DNA of 64,000 nucleotides from Streptomyces sp. NBC_01283 (GCF_041435335.1 NZ_CP108430.1:2294001-2358000); one strand, 5' to 3'; numbered from the stretch's first letter, positions 6,831 to 15,702 are shown. Program-made: numbers and translations. Notes: generated from the sequence alone by a model not told the origin.

Positions 6831-7673
6831 ATGCGCGATGAGGGAACTCGGTTAGGGGCGCGGCGGCTTGAGGGCAAAGTCGCCTTCGTCACCGGGGCCG
6901 CCGGAGGGCTCGGGCGGAGTCATGTGCGGCGGATGGCCGAGGAAGGCGCCGACCTGGTCGTCGTGGACATCTGCCGGTCGGTCGACACCGTGCCTTATCC
7001 CCTGTCGACTCCGGAGGAGTTGGACGACGCCGTCGAGGAAGTGCGGGCCCTGGGGCGCCGTGTCGTGGCGCGGCAGACGGATGTGCGCGACCGGGCCGCG
7101 CTCCAGGCGGCGTACGACGCCGGGCTCGATGAGTTCGGGCAGATCGACATCGTTGTTGCCAATGCCGGGATTGCACCGCTGCTCGTGGAGGACAGGGTGC
7201 AGGCGTGGCATGACGCCCTTGATGTCAACCTCACCGGAACCTTCCACACCGTCGAGGTGGCCATCCCGTCGATGGTCGCCGCCGAGCGGGGCGGCTCGAT
7301 CGTGATCGTCAGTTCCACCGCCGGGCTCGTCGGCATCGGTGGGGCGAGCAACGGCGGGCTCGGTTACGCCGCCTCCAAGCACGGCGCCGTCGGGCTGATG
7401 CGCACCTACGCCAACAATCTCGCCCCGCACAGCATCAGGGTGAACTCCGTGCACCCCACCGGCGTGGCGACCCCCATGGTCACCGACCCCGCCATCGTCG
7501 AGTTCGTCGCCCAGGACCCGATTCTCTCCGAGACGGCGCCAAATGCCTTGCCCGTAGCGGTGGTTGAGGCGGTCGATGTATCGAATGCCGTCTTGTGGCT
7601 GGCCTCGGACGAGGCCCGCTACGTCACCGGTGTCACGTTGCCCGTCGACGCCGGATTCATCAACCGCCGCTGA
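6831..7673 (+). CDS. SDR-family oxidoreductase, mycofactocin-coupled type
   Basis: 280-residue NAD(P)-dependent short-chain dehydrogenase. The Rossmann motif TGAAGGLG is at residues 21-28; the catalytic triad is Ser about 161-162, Tyr179 and Lys183 (YAASK). The insertion [14 protein letters not shown] segment (residues about 45-60) and [12 protein letters not shown] are hallmarks of the mycofactocin-coupled SDR subgroup, whose NADH is non-exchangeable and reoxidised through mycofactocin. No mycofactocin biosynthesis gene is in the window. The ATG at 6831 is preceded by GGGAG; codon 8 is TTA (6852-6854), predicting bldA dependence if this start is right. It is followed after 25 bases by the amidohydrolase gene, probably in one transcript. 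Substrate unknown. Confidence 0.85.
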   Translation: MRDEGTRLGARRLEGKVAFVTGAAGGLGRSHVRRMAEEGADLVVVDICRSVDTVPYPLSTPEELDDAVEEVRALGRRVVARQTDVRDRAALQAAYDAGLDEFGQIDIVVANAGIAPLLVEDRVQAWHDALDVNLTGTFHTVEVAIPSMVAAERGGSIVIVSSTAGLVGIGGASNGGLGYAASKHGAVGLMRTYANNLAPHSIRVNSVHPTGVATPMVTDPAIVEFVAQDPILSETAPNALPVAVVEAVDVSNAVLWLASDEARYVTGVTLPVDAGFINRR

Positions 7674-7698
7674 CTCACCGAGCCGGGGATGGAGCGCC

Positions 7699-9375
7699 AT
7701 GACCGATCATCAGTACGCGGACACGATATTGGTGGGTGGACAGGTCAGGACCTCGTCGGGCTGGGCCAAGGGGCTCAGCGTGCGCGCCGGTGTCATCGAG
7801 GTGGTCGGCGACCGTGAGGACGTGCTGCGGCGGCGCGGGCCGGGCACGCGGGTGCTGGATCTCGGTGGCGGGACCGTTCTGCCGGGGCTGCACGACCTGC
7901 ATGTGCATCCGATCTACGCCGGGATCCGCGAACGCCGCTGCAAGGTCCCGCAGGGTTCGACACTGGCAGCCACCCTCCGCATCGTGGCCGAGCACGTGTC
8001 CCGGGCCGCCCCGGGCGCGTGGGTCCTCGGCGGGCAGTGGGACACGTCCGCGCTCGGTGTCACCCCGGATCGGACCATGCTGGACGCCGTCGCCCCCCAT
8101 AACCCCGTCCTCCTCGAGGACACCAGCGGGCACAGCTCATGGGTGAACAGCGCGGCCCTCGCGGCCACCGGAATCGGCCCCGGCACACCCGACCCGCCCG
8201 GTGGCATCTTCGAGCGGGACACCGCGGGACATCCGAGCGGCATCCAGCGCGAGACCGCCGCCGATCTCCTCGCCGCATCCGCCCCCAAGCCGTCCGATGT
8301 AGAGGTCGAGGCGGCTCTGGAGTGGGCCCTCGGAGAAATGCTCTCCTACGGGATCACGTCGTTCACCGAGGCCGCGGTCGGATTCACCGCCGGGCCGCGG
8401 GCCGAGCTGCGCGCCTACACCCGCCTCGCCGCTGCCGGAGCCGTCCGGCAGCGCGTACGCCTCTGTCTGGTGTGGTCCCCCGTAGATCCCGTCTGCGAAG
8501 ACGTGATCGCGGCCCGCAACCTGCACGCGAGCGGCCATATCGCGCCCGACTGCGTGAAGATCTTCCTCGACGGGGTACCGACCGACAGCCATACGGCGGC
8601 GATGATCGAGCCGTACCAGGACACGGTGGAGGGGCGGGACGACGAGGCCCGGCGGCACGGGCTGCTCGCGATCGCACCCGCGGTCCTGGAGCAGGCGGTC
8701 ACCCGGTTCGACCGGATGGGCATCACCGTCAAGTTCCACGCGGCCGGCGACGCGGCGGTCAGGGCCGCACTGGACGCCATCGAGGCCGCCCGCGCGGCCA
8801 ACGGGCCCGGCCCGTGCATGCACAACGTAGGACACTGCACGTTCGTGGCGAAGGCCGACATCGAGCGTGCGTCACGGATCGGCGCGACGTTCGAGGTCTC
8901 TCCCTACCTGTGGCAGCCCTCTCCCATCTGCTCCGACATAGCGACCGCCGTCGGCCCGGCAGCGATCGAACGCGTCTGGCCGGTGCGAGAGATGCTGGAC
9001 GGCGGCGCACTGGTCGTGGCGGGGTCGGACTGGTGCGTCGTGCCGTCGGTCAACCCGTGGTCCGCCATCGAAACGCTCGTCACGCGGCAGCAGCCAGGGG
9101 GCAGCGCCGAACGCTTCGGGGCGCCCCAGGCCATCACGCTGGATCAGGCCTTCGACCTGTTCACGGTCAACTCCGCGCGCCAGGCACGTATGGCGCACCG
9201 CGTCGGACGCATCGAGCCCGGCATGCTCGCCGACGTCATCGTCGTCGACCAGAACCCCTTCGAGGTGCCGATCACCCAAGTCCACGCCACCGAGGTCCAG
9301 ATGACGTTCGTCGAAGGTGAACTGGTCTTCGACGCGGGGGCGCGGCGGCCACGGTCGGAGGCAGTGGAGGACTGA
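7699..9375 (+). CDS. Amidohydrolase family protein (amidohydrolase_3 / AepA-like)
   Basis: 558-residue metal-dependent hydrolase of the amidohydrolase superfamily. The beta-sandwich part at the N-terminus (NTIL-type start, here DTILVGGQVRT) is followed by the metal-binding HDLHVHP (H68, H70), a long TIM barrel with HSSWVNS and FLDGVPTDSHTAAM typical of the YtcJ/AepA subgroup, FHAAGDAAV with a metal-ligand His, and a C-terminal SDWCVVPSVNPW containing the conserved Asp. This subgroup hydrolyses amides or formamides of largely unknown identity. Start at 7699 is chosen for GGGGA just upstream; an overlapping ATG lies at 7689 in another frame. Likely cotranscribed with the upstream SDR. Confidence 0.85.
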   Translation: MTDHQYADTILVGGQVRTSSGWAKGLSVRAGVIEVVGDREDVLRRRGPGTRVLDLGGGTVLPGLHDLHVHPIYAGIRERRCKVPQGSTLAATLRIVAEHVSRAAPGAWVLGGQWDTSALGVTPDRTMLDAVAPHNPVLLEDTSGHSSWVNSAALAATGIGPGTPDPPGGIFERDTAGHPSGIQRETAADLLAASAPKPSDVEVEAALEWALGEMLSYGITSFTEAAVGFTAGPRAELRAYTRLAAAGAVRQRVRLCLVWSPVDPVCEDVIAARNLHASGHIAPDCVKIFLDGVPTDSHTAAMIEPYQDTVEGRDDEARRHGLLAIAPAVLEQAVTRFDRMGITVKFHAAGDAAVRAALDAIEAARAANGPGPCMHNVGHCTFVAKADIERASRIGATFEVSPYLWQPSPICSDIATAVGPAAIERVWPVREMLDGGALVVAGSDWCVVPSVNPWSAIETLVTRQQPGGSAERFGAPQAITLDQAFDLFTVNSARQARMAHRVGRIEPGMLADVIVVDQNPFEVPITQVHATEVQMTFVEGELVFDAGARRPRSEAVED

Positions 9376-9395
9376 GCCCGGAAACCCTCGCTATT

Positions 9396-9452
9396 CAGTG
9401 TTGCCAAGTACCGGTAGTCAGCGTTACCGTGTACCGGTAGTCAATGACACTG
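9396..9452. promoter_or_regulatory. Repeated operator upstream of padR
   Basis: GTACCGGTAGTCA occurs at 9408-9420 and again at 9431-9443, a spacing of 23 bp (about two helical turns). Each contains the palindrome TACCGGTA. The pair is enclosed by CAGTGT (about 9396) and ACACTG (about 9447). This fits autoregulation by the adjacent PadR protein. Confidence 0.6.
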
Positions 9453-9469
9453 AGTAGGTGAGGGTGCCC

Positions 9470-9799
9470 ATGGGCAAGCAGGCAACGGAGATGCTCAAGG
9501 GCATCCTGGAAGGCATCGTCCTGGAGGTCCTGTCCGCACGGTCGGCCTACGGCTACGAGATCACCTCGTGGCTTCGGGAGCAGGGCTTCTCCGACATCTC
9601 CGAGGGCACCGTGTACGCGCTGCTGGTCAGGGTGGAGAAGAACGGCCTGGTCGACGTGGAGAAGGTCCCGTCGGAGAAGGGACCGCCGCGCAAGGTGTAT
9701 TCCCTGAACGCGACGGGCCGGGAGTACCTCGACGAGTTCTGGAGGACATGGAGCTTCCTCGCAGAACGACTGGAACAGCTTCATGAAGGAGGCAGATGA
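9470..9799 (+). CDS. PadR-family transcriptional regulator
   Basis: 109-residue PadR-type repressor: an N-terminal winged helix (LKGILEGIVLEVLSARSAYGYEI..., ISEGTVYALLVRVEKNGLV) and a C-terminal dimerisation helix. ATG at 9470 with GGTGAGG upstream; a GTG at 9458 is an alternative. PadR proteins usually repress a neighbouring exporter and are released by phenolics or drugs. The gene overlaps the next one by 4 bp (ATGA) and heads an operon with DUF1048 and, after 221 bp, a DrrAB-like ABC exporter. The 23-bp-spaced repeats upstream are the likely binding site. Confidence 0.9.
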   Translation: MGKQATEMLKGILEGIVLEVLSARSAYGYEITSWLREQGFSDISEGTVYALLVRVEKNGLVDVEKVPSEKGPPRKVYSLNATGREYLDEFWRTWSFLAERLEQLHEGGR

Positions 9800-10191
9800 C
9801 CATGTCCGAGACAGAAGAGAACGGTTTCCTCTCGAAGGTGATCGGACCGAAGAAGCGCTGGTGGGCGTATCGGGCACGTGTCAAGAAGCTTCCCGAGGGC
9901 CACCGCACGGCTGCCGAGGCGATCGAGCGGTATCTGATGCTGTTCGTACCGGCGGACGGCGACAGCGCGTCGGCGGCGTTCGAGGACCTTGCGGATCTGT
10001 TCGAGCAGGCCGCGGCGGACGGAACGCCCATCCGCGACGTCGTCGGGGATGACCCCGTGGAGTTCGTCTCGGCGTTCGCCGAGAACTACACGAGGGGCGG
10101 ATACGTCCCCGACCGGGAGCGGGAGCGGCTGGTCAAGAGCCTCGAGCGTGCCGCGGGAGAAGACGACGGCACGGGCGGCAAGGCCTCCTAG
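9796..10191 (+). CDS. DUF1048 domain protein
   Basis: 131 residues with the pattern of DUF1048: KRWWAYRARVKKLPEGHRTAAEAIERYLM, then DLADLFEQAA and DPVEFVSAFAENY. Small helical cytoplasmic protein; DUF1048 genes are typically found directly beside PadR regulators and multidrug ABC transporters, as here, and their molecular role is not established. GGAGG precedes the ATG at 9796, which overlaps the padR stop. Confidence 0.85.
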   Translation: MTMSETEENGFLSKVIGPKKRWWAYRARVKKLPEGHRTAAEAIERYLMLFVPADGDSASAAFEDLADLFEQAAADGTPIRDVVGDDPVEFVSAFAENYTRGGYVPDRERERLVKSLERAAGEDDGTGGKAS

Positions 10192-10296
10192 CCAGACAAT
10201 CCCGCACCCCAACCCGCACATCCCTATCCCCCGTATCCCTCCCCTCCTGCACCCCCGCGCCCCCGCATCCCCGCGCCCCCGCAGCCACACAGCGGA

Positions 10297-10337
10297 CCCG
10301 CGGGTGCCGAGAGCCCGCGGGTGCCGAGAGCCCGCGG
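10297..10337. repeat. 17-bp tandem repeat with hairpin potential
   Basis: CCCGCGGGTGCCGAGAG is present twice in exact tandem (10297-10313, 10314-10330) followed by a third partial CCCGCGG. The CCCGCGG/CCGCGGG elements can pair with each other. Lies between DUF1048 and the ABC ATPase gene; could attenuate read-through or contain a promoter element. Confidence 0.5.
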
Positions 10338-10412
10338 ACATCTCAGACGCCGTCCCCCGGCTCCCCCACTTCCCTTCCCTCACCACTTCGCCTTCCGAAA
10401 CGGGATACCCCC

Positions 10413-11411
10413 ATGCCTTCATCTGTCATGTCCACATCCAGTCAGGGTGACCGCGACGCGTCGCAGACCGCGATCTCCGCCATCGGTCTGCGCAAGGCCT
10501 ACGGCGACAGGACCGTGCTCGACGGCGTCGACATCCGCATCCCCACCGGTTCCGTGTACGCGCTGCTCGGCCCGAACGGCGCCGGCAAGACCACCGCCGT
10601 CAAGATCCTCTCGACGCTCATCGACGCCGACGCCGGCGAGCTGCACGTCAACGGCCACGATCTCGCCAAGGACCCGCAGGCCGTGCGCGCCGCGATCGGC
10701 GTCACCGGGCAGTTCTCCGCCGTCGACGGTCTGATCACCGGCGAGGAGAACATGCTCCTCATGGCCGACCTGCACCACCTGCCCAAGAGCGAGGGGCAGC
10801 GCGTCACCGCCGAACTCCTCCAGCGGTTCGACCTGGTGGTAGCCGCGAAGAAGCCTGCCGTCACCTACTCCGGCGGCATGAAGCGCCGCCTCGACATCGC
10901 CATGACCCTGGTCGGCAGCCCGCGCATCATCTTCCTCGACGAGCCCACCACCGGCCTGGACCCCCGCTCCCGGCACAACATGTGGACCATCATCCGCGAG
11001 CTCGTCACGGACGGCGTCACCGTCTTCCTCACCACCCAGTACCTCGAAGAGGCCGACGAACTCGCCGACCACATCGCCGTACTCAACGACGGAAAGATCG
11101 CCGCCGAAGGCACCGCCGAAGAACTCAAACGGCTCATCCCCGGCGGACACGTACGCCTCCGCTTCACCGACCCGGACGCCTACCAGTCCGCCGCCCTGTC
11201 GCTGACCGAGGTCACCACGGACGACGAGGCGCTGGTGCTGACCATCCCCAGCAACGGCAGCCAGGGCGAGCTGCGCTCCCTCCTCGACTGGCTGGACTCC
11301 ACCGGCATCGAGGCCGACGAACTCAGCATGCACACCCCCGACCTCGACGACGTGTTCTTCGCCCTGACCGGCCCCGACGTCCCCAACCAGTCCAAGGAGA
11401 ACGTCCGATGA
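10413..11411 (+). CDS. ABC transporter ATP-binding protein, DrrA type
   Basis: 332-residue ATPase of the daunorubicin-resistance (DrrA) class. Walker A GPNGAGKT at residues 53-60, signature YSGGMKRRLDIA, Walker B IIFLDEPTTGLDP, and the DrrA-type C-terminal extension ending LDDVFFALTG. It energises export through the permease encoded next, with a 4-bp overlap (ATGA at 11408). ATG at 10413 is used; ATG 10428 is possible, and no strong ribosome site favours either. The PadR context suggests induction by the exported compound. Confidence 0.9.
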   Translation: MPSSVMSTSSQGDRDASQTAISAIGLRKAYGDRTVLDGVDIRIPTGSVYALLGPNGAGKTTAVKILSTLIDADAGELHVNGHDLAKDPQAVRAAIGVTGQFSAVDGLITGEENMLLMADLHHLPKSEGQRVTAELLQRFDLVVAAKKPAVTYSGGMKRRLDIAMTLVGSPRIIFLDEPTTGLDPRSRHNMWTIIRELVTDGVTVFLTTQYLEEADELADHIAVLNDGKIAAEGTAEELKRLIPGGHVRLRFTDPDAYQSAALSLTEVTTDDEALVLTIPSNGSQGELRSLLDWLDSTGIEADELSMHTPDLDDVFFALTGPDVPNQSKENVR

Positions 11412-12196
11412 GTTCCCTCTCCCCCGCGCTGCGTGACTCGAACACGATGCTGCGCCGCAACCTCCTGCACGCCTGGCGCTACCCGTCCGGGACGCTGAAC
11501 CTGCTGCTCACGCCGATCATGCTGCTGCTGCTCTTCGTCTACATCTTCGGCGACGTGATGAGCTCGGGCATCGGCGGCGGCGCGGACCGCTCCGACTACA
11601 TCGCCTATGTCGTCCCGGGCCTGCTCCTGATGACCATCGGCAGCACCGTGATCGGGGCCGCGGTGTACATGTCCATGGACATGGCCGAGGGCCTCATCGC
11701 CCGCTTCCGCACGATGGCGATCTACCGGGGCTCCCTGCTCGTCGGGCACGTCATCGGCAGCGTGCTGCAGTCGGTCCTGAGCGTGATCCTCGTCGGCGCC
11801 GTCGGCGTGGCCATCGGTTTCCGCTCCACCGACGCCAGCGCCCTGGAGTGGCTCGCGGCGTTCGGTCTGATCGTGCTCTTCTCCCTCGCCCTCACCTGGA
11901 TCGCGATCGGCATGGGCCTGGCAAGCCCGAGCCCCGGGGCGGCCAGCAACAGCGCGATGCCGCTGATCCTTCTGCCCCTCATCTCCAGCGCCTTCATCCC
12001 GGCGGACACGATGCCGGGCTGGTTCCAGCCCATCGCCGAGTACCAGCCGTTCACCCCCGCCATCGAGACCCTGCGCGGGCTGCTCCTCGGTACCGAGATC
12101 GGCAACAACGGATGGATCGCGATCGCCTGGTGCGTCGGCCTGATCGCGCTCGGCTACCGCTGGTCCATCTCCCAGTTCAACCGCGCCCTGAAGTAA
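11408..12196 (+). CDS. ABC-2 type permease, DrrB type
   Basis: 262-residue integral membrane protein with six predicted hydrophobic helices (first near residues 30-50, LLLTPIMLLLLFVYIFG). The ABC-2 signature region near the end reads FIPADTMPGWFQPIAEYQPFTPAIETLRGLL, as in DrrB-type daunorubicin/multidrug exporters. Forms the channel partner of the preceding ATPase. The start overlaps that gene's stop. Confidence 0.9.
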   Translation: MSSLSPALRDSNTMLRRNLLHAWRYPSGTLNLLLTPIMLLLLFVYIFGDVMSSGIGGGADRSDYIAYVVPGLLLMTIGSTVIGAAVYMSMDMAEGLIARFRTMAIYRGSLLVGHVIGSVLQSVLSVILVGAVGVAIGFRSTDASALEWLAAFGLIVLFSLALTWIAIGMGLASPSPGAASNSAMPLILLPLISSAFIPADTMPGWFQPIAEYQPFTPAIETLRGLLLGTEIGNNGWIAIAWCVGLIALGYRWSISQFNRALK

Positions 12197-12227
12197 CCGG
12201 GGCGACCGCTCGCACGCCGGAAAACCG

Positions 12228-12256
12228 GCCCGGCGCGGCGCGTGGCTGCGCCGGGC
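12228..12256. terminator. Hairpin between converging genes
   Basis: GCCCGGCGC (12228-12236) and GCGCCGGGC (12248-12256) form a perfect 9-bp stem with an 11-base loop, between the 3' ends of the permease gene and the convergent regulator gene. Probable bidirectional terminator. Confidence 0.6.
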
Positions 12257-12288
12257 GACGCATCACCGCGCAGTGCGCCGGCCCGCCG

Positions 12289-13242
12289 TCACGCTTCGCC
12301 GAACGTCCGCCGGTACGCGCCGGGTGTGGTGCCCAGCTGCGCGCGGAAACGGCGGCGCAGGTTGACCGCCGATGCCAGGCCGACCCGGGTCGCGATGGCC
12401 TCGACCGGCAGGTCGGTCTGTTCGAGGAGTACGCGTGCCGCGTCGATGCGGCGGGCGAGCAGCCACTGTCCCGGGCTGGTGCCCAGTTGGTCGCCGAACC
12501 GCCGGGCGAGGGTGCGGCCGGACAGGCCGGCTTGTTCGGCGAGGCTGCCTAGGGTCAGCCGGGTGTGGAGCCGGGAGGTGGCCCAGTCCAGGAGCGGCGC
12601 CAGCGAATCGTCCGCCGCCCTGACCGGTACGGGCCGTACGGCGTACTGGAGTTGGCTGCCCTCGCGGCGCGGCGGCAGGACCATGTTCCGGGCGATCTGG
12701 GCGGCGTACGCCGCGCCGTGGTCCGAGCGCACCAGGTGCAGGCACAGGTCGATGCCGGCGCCGGTACCGGCGCTGGTCGCCACGTCGCCGTGGTCGACGA
12801 AGAGCACGTCCGGGTCCACCCGCACCTCGGGGAAGGCGGCGGCGAGCCGGGCGGTGTCGCGCCAGTGGGTGGTGGCGCTGCGGCCGTCGAGCAGCCCTGC
12901 CTGGGCGAGGACGAACGCCCCGGTGCAGATGGCGACGATCCGCGCCCCGCGCCGGTGGGCGGCCCGTAGCGCCTCGATGACGGCGGGCGGCGCCGGTGCG
13001 CCGGGCGGCTGCCAGCCGGGGACGACCACGGTGTCCGCCTCCCGCAGGGCCGCAAGACCCGCGTCGATGAGCATCGCGAAGCCGATCGTGGTCGGCAGGG
13101 GGCCGGGGTGCTCGGTGCAGGTCCGGAAGCTGTAGCGGACCGGTACTCCCTGCGGGACGGTGCCGAAGACCTCGGCCGCGCAGGCGAGCTCGAAGGGCGA
13201 CTGGGGCGGATTGAGCAGCGCCACCACCCGATGGAGGTTCAT
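12289..13242 (-). CDS. GlxA-family transcriptional regulator (DJ-1/PfpI + AraC HTH)
   Basis: 317 residues. The N-terminal DJ-1/PfpI-like domain (about 1-185) includes the elbow segment IVAICTGAFVLAQAGLLDGR with its Cys; the C-terminal AraC-type DNA-binding domain (about 220-317) has two helix-turn-helix units (LTLGSLAEQAGLSGRTLARRF and VEAIATRVGLASAVNLRRRF). GlxA proteins are activators sensing unknown metabolites. Start is the ATG at 13240-13242, giving the usual family length. Divergent from the alpha/beta hydrolase gene, 71 bp away, which is its likely target. Confidence 0.88.
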   Translation of the reverse strand: MNLHRVVALLNPPQSPFELACAAEVFGTVPQGVPVRYSFRTCTEHPGPLPTTIGFAMLIDAGLAALREADTVVVPGWQPPGAPAPPAVIEALRAAHRRGARIVAICTGAFVLAQAGLLDGRSATTHWRDTARLAAAFPEVRVDPDVLFVDHGDVATSAGTGAGIDLCLHLVRSDHGAAYAAQIARNMVLPPRREGSQLQYAVRPVPVRAADDSLAPLLDWATSRLHTRLTLGSLAEQAGLSGRTLARRFGDQLGTSPGQWLLARRIDAARVLLEQTDLPVEAIATRVGLASAVNLRRRFRAQLGTTPGAYRRTFGEA

Positions 13243-13313
13243 GGCAGGAATGTACCCATGGGTGTCTTTCCGGACTCTCGGCCCGGGTGGCGGGCCCGGG
13301 GCACGGTGGACCC

Positions 13314-14153
13314 ATGAGTGGGATCACCGATGCGGGAGTGCTGCGAACCTCGGTCCGGGTCGACGGCGAAACGGCGAGCTATCTGACCGTGGAGCGGGAC
13401 GGCCCGGCCGTGTTGCTGCTGCACGGAACGTACTGGAGCCGGGTCTGGCTCCCGGTCCTCGGCGGTCTCGCCGACGCGGGGCTGCGGCCTCTAGCGGTCG
13501 ATCTGCCCGGACTCGGGCGCTCGGGAGGCGAGCTCACCCCGGAGACGGCCACGGTCCCTGCCCTCGCGGACTGGGTGGCGCGCTTCGCGTCCGCCCTGGG
13601 CATCTCCGGGCCGGTCGCCGTGGCGGGTCACGACATCGGCGGAGCCGTCGCCCAGCACCTCCTCGTCCACGGCCGCCTTGAGGTGTCCCGGCTCGCCTTG
13701 GTCAACTCCGTCACGTACGACTCCTGGCCCGCGCCCCACGTGGCTCGCTTCCGGGACCCGGGGGACGTCGCGGGGAGCACCGCCGACGACGTCCTCGCCG
13801 CCCGCCGTCGAGCGGTGACGGCGGCGCTGGGCGATGCCGCCACCGAGGAGCGGATCGCTGACTACCTGGATCCGTGGACCATGGCGCGGGTCCGCCGCTC
13901 CTGGCTGGCCATGGCGGGCGCGGCCGACAGCCGCTACACCCTCGGTCTCGTTCCCGCGCTGCGGCGGTCCATGACGCCGAAGCTGCTGATCTGGGGCGAG
14001 GACGACGGCTTCGAGAAGGTGGAGTACGCCGAGCGGTTCGCCTCCGAGATCCCGCGGACGACGCTCATCCGCGTCCCCGACGCGGATCACATCCCCACGG
14101 AGAACGCCCCGGGCCGGATCGCCCGCGCGCTGGGCGACTTCCTCACGGCGTAG
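13314..14153 (+). CDS. Alpha/beta hydrolase with Asp nucleophile motif
   Basis: 279-residue alpha/beta hydrolase. Oxyanion region LLLHGTYW (residues 34-41), nucleophile elbow GHDIGG with Asp107 where esterases have Ser, and a C-terminal DADHIP supplying the His. The Asp nucleophile is characteristic of epoxide hydrolases and haloalkane dehalogenases rather than esterases; substrate unknown. ATG at 13314 with GGTGGA upstream; an earlier in-frame start at 13287 lacks support. Shares a 71-bp divergent promoter region with the GlxA-type regulator. Confidence 0.85.
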   Translation: MSGITDAGVLRTSVRVDGETASYLTVERDGPAVLLLHGTYWSRVWLPVLGGLADAGLRPLAVDLPGLGRSGGELTPETATVPALADWVARFASALGISGPVAVAGHDIGGAVAQHLLVHGRLEVSRLALVNSVTYDSWPAPHVARFRDPGDVAGSTADDVLAARRRAVTAALGDAATEERIADYLDPWTMARVRRSWLAMAGAADSRYTLGLVPALRRSMTPKLLIWGEDDGFEKVEYAERFASEIPRTTLIRVPDADHIPTENAPGRIARALGDFLTA

Positions 14154-14276
14154 CATGATCGGCCTCTCGACGAATGCCCCATCACCCTCCTTCGCCGGAA
14201 ACGACGCAGTGTCATCTGAAGGGTGATGTGCTCCAACAGCACCTACCAAATCGGCCAAACAATTGATACCTATATT

Positions 14277-14296
14277 TTCGCGGATAATTCCGCGAA
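14277..14296. promoter_or_regulatory. Perfect inverted repeat in AT-rich patch upstream of PAP2 gene
   Basis: TTCGCGGA and TCCGCGAA separated by TAAT, within the most AT-rich stretch of the neighbourhood (about 14255-14300). Looks like an operator/promoter, which argues that the PAP2 protein starts downstream of it. Confidence 0.5.
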
Positions 14297-14373
14297 TAAG
14301 CCGCAGAGTTGACAAAGCAGACAGTGCGGATAGCTCGGGCAGCATCCAGGCCGCCGCGTGGAGTCGGCAGCGC

Positions 14374-15672
14374 GTGATCCTCTGGGCCACGGCAGGTCTG
14401 GTGGCCCTCGGGTTCCTCGTCGCCCTGGAGATCGCCGCGCGTCACTACGGCGGTGTGCCCGGACCGATCACCAACCAGGCGCGGGAAGTGCTCTTCCCGC
14501 CCAAACCGGGCCCGCTGTACGGCGGTCTGGCCTTGATGATGGTGGTGCTGACCTGGCGGCAGCGGTTCATCGCCGCCGGTTTCGCGGTCGGCGTCGACGC
14601 GGTCTTCGTGCTGGTGCGGTGGTTGGTCGATGCCGATGTGCCCGAGGGGCAGTTCTTCGGCAACGGCGCGTTGTGGGCGATGCTGGGCTGCGCGGTCTTC
14701 GCGATCACGCGTCGCACCGGCGAGCAACGTGTTCTGCTCCTCAAGGGCGTCGGCCTCGGCCTGCTGCTGGTGGCCGGCCGCAAGACCGGTGACACCTGGC
14801 TGCTCATCACGGCGAAGACCCGGCCGACCGTACTCGACCCCTACGTGGCGATGGCCGATCACGCGCTCGGCAACCCCTCGTGGCTGGCGGGCCGGCTCCT
14901 TGAGGCCTCCGGCCCGGTCAGCCCCGTACTCGACCTGGTCTACGCCCAGCTCGCGGTGGCCGCCGTCGCCGTCGCCCTCTACCAGCTGCGCAACGTGGCG
15001 ACCGAGCGCCGTTTCCCGCGCCACCATCTGGTGCGGACCTTCCTGCTGATCGGGCTCGTCGGGCCGGCCTTCTACATGATCTTCCCGGTGGTGGGCCCGA
15101 TCTTCGCCTACGGTCCCGGCACCTCCGGCACCGGCGGCGTCCAGTGGGCGGTGGCAAATCTGTGGCCGCACACGCCGCCGCCCATCACCGTGCCGCACCC
15201 GGTTCCGTACGACGGGATCACCCCGCGCAACTGCATGCCCAGCCTGCACACGGCGTGGGCCACCACGATCTTCATCCACTCCCGCAAGGGACCGCGCCTG
15301 CTGCGGTACGCGGGGACGTTCTGGCTGACCGCCACGCTCGGCGCGACGCTGGGCTTCGGCTACCACTACGGCGTGGATCTCCTTGCCGGTGTGGTGTTCG
15401 CGCTCACCATCGAGGCGGCCCTGCGCACGTACGACCACGGCTGGCACCGGTCGGGCGTCCAACTGGTCGGCTACGGCACGGCGGTCTTCGGCGCGCTCCT
15501 GCTGTCGTACCGCTACCTGCCCATGGAGATGGCCGCACACCCGTGGGTGTACGGCCCTCTCGTCATGCTGTCGACGGCCTCGGTGATCTACGGCTACGTA
15601 CGGACCACCGGATCGTGGGAGCCGAAGCCCCCACCGGCGCTCCGGCCGGAACCACAGCCCGAAATGGTGTGA
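14374..15672 (+). CDS. PAP2-family membrane phosphatase
   Basis: About 432 residues from a GTG at 14374 (GGAG at 14360-14363); an upstream TTG at 14263 would add 37 residues but has no ribosome site and would include the inverted repeat at 14277-14296. A multi-spanning membrane protein whose C-terminal half carries the PAP2 phosphatase motifs: NCMPSLHTAW (PSxH) and GYHYGVDLLAG with catalytic His and Asp. The layout resembles AUR1/inositol-phosphorylceramide-synthase-like PAP2 proteins of actinobacteria. Likely dephosphorylates or transfers head groups of lipid phosphates on the outer membrane face; the substrate cannot be told. Confidence 0.8.
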   Translation: MILWATAGLVALGFLVALEIAARHYGGVPGPITNQAREVLFPPKPGPLYGGLALMMVVLTWRQRFIAAGFAVGVDAVFVLVRWLVDADVPEGQFFGNGALWAMLGCAVFAITRRTGEQRVLLLKGVGLGLLLVAGRKTGDTWLLITAKTRPTVLDPYVAMADHALGNPSWLAGRLLEASGPVSPVLDLVYAQLAVAAVAVALYQLRNVATERRFPRHHLVRTFLLIGLVGPAFYMIFPVVGPIFAYGPGTSGTGGVQWAVANLWPHTPPPITVPHPVPYDGITPRNCMPSLHTAWATTIFIHSRKGPRLLRYAGTFWLTATLGATLGFGYHYGVDLLAGVVFALTIEAALRTYDHGWHRSGVQLVGYGTAVFGALLLSYRYLPMEMAAHPWVYGPLVMLSTASVIYGYVRTTGSWEPKPPPALRPEPQPEMV

Positions 15673-15702
15673 GCCTCAAAGGGCTCACGGATCCCAAGAA
15701 CC

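Noticed and set aside
6831..7673. Mycofactocin biosynthesis locus
   Set aside because: Only the coupled-type SDR is present; no mft genes are seen within the window.
10297..10337. CRISPR-like or larger repeat array
   Set aside because: Only two and a half contiguous 17-bp units without spacers; a simple tandem repeat.
14263..14373. TTG start at 14263 for the PAP2 protein
   Set aside because: No ribosome site, AT-rich non-coding composition, and a perfect inverted repeat inside; GTG 14374 with GGAG is preferred, though not proven.
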